The notes beneath the pieces are model-generated. The model did no database searches and was not told the DNA's origin. It worked only from the letters and a program-made list of their open reading frames with translations. This document shows, piece after piece, positions 60,677-64,000 of a DNA stretch of 64,000 bases. The stretch's first letter is position 1, and every line of letters begins with the position of its first letter. The position numbers were made by a program, and so were the translations under genes. Origin of the DNA: CAVSJA01 sp963728145 (GTDB taxonomy: Bacteria > Bacteroidota > Bacteroidia > Chitinophagales > Chitinophagaceae). The stretch spans positions 1 to 64,000 of the forward strand of contig CAVSJA010000003.1 in assembly GCA_963728145.1 (NCBI GenBank), in the 5' to 3' direction.

Positions 60677-60857
60677 GAGCCATTGAGAACGAATTAAGTG
60701 CGGGGAATTACAAATCACCCCGAAGGGGTGAAATCTTGGTAGACAAATAATAAACGTTCCGTTCTGGCCCCGAAGGGGCCAAACAGAAATGGTTGACAAT
60801 TTGTGTTTGATTTATGTCCAGTTCTTATTTTCTTTGCAAAGATTTTCAGAAAGAAAT

Positions 60858-61982
60858 ATGCAAGTACAACATACACAACCTGCACCTGCGCAACCACCGG
60901 CGGTCCTGCTTTTGGAGGACGGAACAGTGCATTACGGAAAAGCATTCGGAAAGATTGGAACCACCTCCGGTGAGATCTGTTTCAATACAGGTATGACCGG
61001 TTACCAGGAAGTGTTCACCGATCCCAGCTACTATGGACAGGTCATCATCATGAACAGTGTCCATATCGGTAACTATGGAGTGAAGGATGATGAAGTGGAA
61101 TCTGATACCGTTAAGATAAGGGGATTGATCGCAAGAAATCTGGAAGAACAGTTTTCCCGCAAGATGGCAAACGCTTCACTCGAGACATACCTGGTGATGA
61201 ACAATATTGTTTGCATTGAAGATGTAGATACCCGTGCGCTTGTTTCGCATGTGCGTCAGAAAGGTGCAATGAATTGCATCATCTCTTCAGAGATCCTGGA
61301 TATTGCAGAATTGAAAAAATTGTTGGAGAAAACACCAAATATGGATGGATTGGAGCTCGCGAGTTTCGTGACTACAAAGAATCCATATACATTAGGTGAT
61401 GAAAAATCTCCAATACGCGTAGCTGTTATGGACTACGGAACCAAGCAGCATATCCTTGAATGTATGGTTCAGCGTGGCGCTTATGTAAAAGTGTTTCCTG
61501 CAAAAACAAGCATCAAAGAATTAAAAGAATTCAATCCAAGCGGATATTTTATCTCCAATGGTCCAGGCGATCCCGCAGCGATGGATTATGCGATCAAAAC
61601 AGTTAAGGACATTGTACAGGAGAACAAACCAACTTTTGGAATCTGTCTTGGGCACCAATTATTGGCGCTTGCGAGCGGAGTTAATACATTTAAACTTCAT
61701 CATGGTCATCGTGGATTGAATCATCCGGTGATCAATCTTGCAACAGGCAGATGTGAAGTGACCACACAGAATCATGGATTCGGTGTTGATCCGGAATCCG
61801 TCAGGAAAGCATCCAATGTTGAAATAACGCACCGCAATCTTAATGATGATTCCATTGAAGGGATCCGTCTAAAAGACAAACCTGCATTTGGTGTACAATA
61901 TCACCCGGAAAGCACGCCTGGTCCGCATGATAGCAGATATTTATTCGATCAGTTTATCGATATGATTAAAAATGGGGGTTGA
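60858..61982 (+). CDS. carA: carbamoyl-phosphate synthase small subunit
   Basis: CarA supplies ammonia for carbamoyl phosphate, needed for arginine and pyrimidines. The 374-residue protein has VLLLEDGTVHYGKAFGKIGT, FNTGMTGYQEVFTDPSYYGQ, the amidotransferase Cys in TFGICLGHQLLALASG and the His in FGVQYHPESTPGPHDSRY. carB is not in the window. I used the ATG at 60858. The stop codon lies where the following GGTTGATTGG repeat begins. Confidence 0.97.
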   Translation: MQVQHTQPAPAQPPAVLLLEDGTVHYGKAFGKIGTTSGEICFNTGMTGYQEVFTDPSYYGQVIIMNSVHIGNYGVKDDEVESDTVKIRGLIARNLEEQFSRKMANASLETYLVMNNIVCIEDVDTRALVSHVRQKGAMNCIISSEILDIAELKKLLEKTPNMDGLELASFVTTKNPYTLGDEKSPIRVAVMDYGTKQHILECMVQRGAYVKVFPAKTSIKELKEFNPSGYFISNGPGDPAAMDYAIKTVKDIVQENKPTFGICLGHQLLALASGVNTFKLHHGHRGLNHPVINLATGRCEVTTQNHGFGVDPESVRKASNVEITHRNLNDDSIEGIRLKDKPAFGVQYHPESTPGPHDSRYLFDQFIDMIKNGG

Positions 61983-62098
61983 TTGGTTAATTGGTTGATT
62001 AGTTGATTAGTTGCTAGTTGACTAGTTGACAGTTGACGGGATAGGGCAACTTGAATTTGTTCCTAATTAACCAATCAACTAATGAACCAATCAACTCA
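61976..62098. repeat. tandem-unit hairpin, GGTTGATTGGTTAA family
   Basis: GGTTGATTGGTTAATTGGTT and GATTAGTTGATTAGTTGC are mirrored by TAATTAACCAATCAACTAAT and GAACCAATCAACTC. It lies between carA and aroQ, overlapping the end of carA by a few bases. Confidence 0.82.
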
Positions 62099-62102
62099 GA
62101 AA

Positions 62103-62558
62103 ATGAAAATAGCCATCATCAATGGACCAAACCTCAATCTGCTCGGTAAAAGAGAGCCGGACATCTACGGTAATATTTCCTTTGAAGATTTTCTCAAAAT
62201 GCTAAAGAAAAAGTTTCCGAAGGTTACATTTTCTTATTATCAGAGTAATGTTGAGGGAGAATTGATCAACGAACTGCAAAGAGTGGGTTTTGATTACGAC
62301 GGTATCATTATTAATCCCGGTGGTTATACGCATACTTCAGTTTCTCTTGGCGATACGGTAGCGGCTGTTCAAACTCCCGTTATTGAAGTTCATATCAGCA
62401 ATGTGCAGGCCAGGGAAGATTTCAGAAAGACTTCTTATATCTCAGCCAAAGCAAAAGGCACAATTGCCGGGCTTGGCTTGAAAGGGTATGAGTTAGCGGT
62501 AGAATATTTCCTGGATAAAAACCCTAAGGTCGCCAAACGTTCTTCATCATCGAAGTGA
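62103..62558 (+). CDS. aroQ: 3-dehydroquinate dehydratase, type II
   Basis: AroQ catalyses the third step of the shikimate pathway, upstream of chorismate, the substrate of TrpE. The 151-residue protein has KIAIINGPNLNLLGKREPDI (with catalytic Arg and Tyr), YQSNVEGELINELQRVGFDY, IIINPGGYTHTSVSLGD, VIEVHISNVQAREDFRKTSY and GTIAGLGLKGYELAV. A Lys/Ser-rich tail follows. I used the ATG at 62103. Confidence 0.97.
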   Translation: MKIAIINGPNLNLLGKREPDIYGNISFEDFLKMLKKKFPKVTFSYYQSNVEGELINELQRVGFDYDGIIINPGGYTHTSVSLGDTVAAVQTPVIEVHISNVQAREDFRKTSYISAKAKGTIAGLGLKGYELAVEYFLDKNPKVAKRSSSSK

Positions 62559-62599
62559 AGAATCATTCACTAGCCAGTCGGATTCCAAAGTTTCGCGAT

Positions 62600-62637
62600 C
62601 TCAAATGCCAAACACCAAACACCAAACGCCAAACTAT
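62600..62637. repeat. CCAAACACCAAACGCC-type array
   Basis: AATGCCAAACACCAAACACC and AAACGCCAAACTATAACT form a single arm at the convergent junction of aroQ and the PpiC gene. The stop codon of the latter lies at its edge. Confidence 0.65.
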
Positions 62638-63263
62638 AACTGCACCCTCATCATTAACGCAAATCCCGTATCCTGTCTCGTGTCTGCAGTTTTCTTAATG
62701 ATATGCACTCCATTCGCAGTGTTTACTTTAAATATCTCACCCTTCTTTCTTTTCTTTAATTCTCTTTCGATCTCCGGAACCAGGGCACCAACGGCAATCC
62801 ATCCAAGATCCCCCTTGGTAAATTCTTCACCGCCCATGCTCCAGACCTGCGCCATTTCTTCAAATGTTGACCTGCCGTCTTTCAACTTTGCAATTATTTC
62901 GTTGGCTATTGAATCAGCATTCTTCTTCAGGTAAACTTTTGTATCAAGAAAGATCTGGCTGATGCGATTGAAATTGTTTGGAAGTTTTGCAAGTATTTGC
63001 ACCAATACCTTTCCATTGTCATAGGGTCCATATACTTTTTTGATCTTTCCGTGATAAGCAAGGCTATCCGGCAATCCCAAAAAAGGTTTAGTTCGCATTA
63101 CGGTAACCGTATCAAACCGGAATTTCTTTTTGAGTGTGTCTTTAACGTAGAGTGGGGGATTAGGCGATGCCTCCATTTCCTTCTTGATTTGAGAAATCGT
63201 TTTCTTTTGGGCAGATACAGATACGCTTAAAAGTATTATTAAAAAGACAAGTAGTTTTTTCAT
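62634..63263 (-). CDS. secreted PpiC-type peptidylprolyl isomerase
   Basis: The 209-residue protein has a signal peptide (MKKLLVFLIILLSVSVSAQ) and a parvulin-type domain in its C-terminal half: LPNNFNRISQIFLDTK, IANEIIAKLKDGRSTFEEMA, GGEEFTKGDLGWIAVGALVP and GEIFKVNTANGVHIIKK. It probably assists folding of exported proteins, like PrsA or SurA. Confidence 0.9.
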   Translation of the reverse strand: MKKLLVFLIILLSVSVSAQKKTISQIKKEMEASPNPPLYVKDTLKKKFRFDTVTVMRTKPFLGLPDSLAYHGKIKKVYGPYDNGKVLVQILAKLPNNFNRISQIFLDTKVYLKKNADSIANEIIAKLKDGRSTFEEMAQVWSMGGEEFTKGDLGWIAVGALVPEIERELKKRKKGEIFKVNTANGVHIIKKTADTRQDTGFALMMRVQL

Positions 63264-63336
63264 TTCAGGTTACCTCATATATTATTCGCATCACAATTTG
63301 TAAGGCTATCTCTTTGCATACTAGAAAAATTGATTA

Positions 63337-64000
63337 TTACTTAATTCTCACCACGTCATTCTTCGTTTTCTTCTTTGCAGGTTTTGCCGGAGGGCAATCT
63401 ATATCGATACCTTCTTTATTTAAAGGATTGTTGATTGCAACTCCAGTGGCAAATGCAGTTAACTTATCTGCTTCTGCTTTTTTCTTATCATAAAATTCCT
63501 TATCGCTGAGCAATTTTTGAACATCATCAAGTTTTGCGATATATATACTTCGGCCATGCGTGCCAAGCACAATATCATTTTCTCTTTTCTGAATAGCAAT
63601 ATCATGCACTGCAACACGAGGCAATGAGCTTCCAAATGCCATATAAGTTTTTCCACGATCAATACTGACGTACAAACCTTGCTCAGTGCCTACATAAAGT
63701 ATGTTCTCATTCTTCGGATCTTCCTTAATCGTATTCACCGGCTCCAATGGAAGATTTCCGTGAACGGGAGTCCATGTTTTCCCATAATCCTCACTCACGA
63801 AAACATAAGGATTGAAATGATCGAACCGATAACCCGTATACGTGACGTAGACTCTTCCTTCTTTATATTCCGATGGAGTAATGCAACTTACCCATAGATC
63901 ATCGGGCAATAAATTTGTTGCTGCAGGTTTCTTTTTACTCTTTGGGTCTTGCACAGGCGCAATTCCAATCTTTGTCCAGCTTGCTCCTCCGTCCTGAGAT
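63337..64000 (-). CDS. BNR/VPS10-like repeat glycosyl hydrolase-type protein, C-terminal part, cut by window edge
   Basis: From the window end the frame reads SQDGGASWTKIGIAPVQDPK (an Asp-box), then YVFVSEDYGKTWTPVHGNLP and GLYVSIDRGKTYMAFGSSLP, two further BNR/Asp-box repeats, and VLGTHGRSIYIAKLDDVQKL. These belong to the sortilin/VPS10-like propeller proteins common in Bacteroidota, often mislabelled glycosyl hydrolase. The N-terminus lies beyond 64000. The end VVRIK follows a Lys-rich stretch (PPAKPAKKKTKND). Confidence 0.88.
   Translation of the reverse strand, partial: SQDGGASWTKIGIAPVQDPKSKKKPAATNLLPDDLWVSCITPSEYKEGRVYVTYTGYRFDHFNPYVFVSEDYGKTWTPVHGNLPLEPVNTIKEDPKNENILYVGTEQGLYVSIDRGKTYMAFGSSLPRVAVHDIAIQKRENDIVLGTHGRSIYIAKLDDVQKLLSDKEFYDKKKAEADKLTAFATGVAINNPLNKEGIDIDCPPAKPAKKKTKNDVVRIK

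Noticed and set aside
1..64000. Search for tRNA and rRNA genes
   Set aside because: I found no cloverleaf or rRNA sequence by eye; a covariance-model search would be needed to exclude a tRNA.

Overview
The window comes from a chromosome of a Bacteroidota bacterium, most likely of the family Chitinophagaceae. Several things point this way: TAnnTTTG promoter boxes with TTTG about 19-20 bases upstream, few clear Shine-Dalgarno sites, a type IX secretion plug protein and an orphan type IX sorting domain, a TamL lipoprotein, a TonB-dependent receptor with an N-terminal carboxypeptidase-like domain, a DUF4369-TlpA thioredoxin, and the infA-rpmJ-rpsM-rpsK-rpsD-rpoA-rplQ-carA gene order. Family placement is inferred from the style of the proteins, not proven.

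Layout. 1-15 kb holds envelope, housekeeping and secreted enzymes (TamL, SpoU methylase, LolC/E-like permease, T9SS plug protein, transaldolase-like aldolase, SRP RNA, histidine kinase, two serine hydrolases interrupted by frameshifts, GH16 glucanase). 15.3-22 kb is hisG-hisD-hisC-[PQQ-type sugar dehydrogenase-cytochrome c]-hisB. 24.2-36.9 kb is a long composite operon: trpE-trpG-[GxxExxY nuclease cassette]-trpD-trpC-trpF-[GNAT]-trpB-trpA-hisH-hisA-[LysE]-hisF-[small membrane protein]-hisIE-[thioredoxin]. Together the two blocks encode complete histidine and tryptophan pathways. 37-56 kb is mixed (FkbM methylase, DUF2911, pdxJ, TonB receptor, rpe, a Tat-type HisC paralogue, lspA-proB group, hmgA). 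56.1-62.6 kb is the ribosomal alpha operon followed by carA and aroQ. Both window ends cut a gene.

Regulation. Upstream of hisG I can read a 16-codon leader peptide with four His codons, and upstream of trpE a 19-codon leader with three consecutive Trp codons. Each is followed by a protector hairpin, an antiterminator arm touching the leader stop codon, and a UUCG-type or short-loop terminator with a U run. These are classical ribosome-mediated attenuators. Each has a Bacteroidota promoter so close that the leader peptide mRNA is nearly leaderless. The layout places hisH-hisA-hisF-hisIE downstream of the Trp attenuator, not the His one.

Non-coding structure. Many intergenic spaces hold long hairpins whose two arms are built from short tandem units (for example AATAGGC-, GTTGACAAG-, TTGATTGG-, TGAATGG-type), with a different unit at each locus. 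Some have become coding: the signal peptide of the GH16 enzyme is made of such a repeat, and two proteins end inside one. A GxxExxY nuclease gene bounded by perfect 35-bp inverted repeats sits between trpG and trpD and looks like a mobile or intervening-sequence-type cassette. Two relatives of a palindromic element lie at 1321-1835 and 39465-39648.

Caution. At least nine one-base indels break otherwise well-conserved genes (hisG, trpG twice, trpB, lysE, rpoA, an S9 peptidase twice, an alpha/beta hydrolase). Since rpoA is essential, most of these are probably sequence errors; I give the reconstructed extents.
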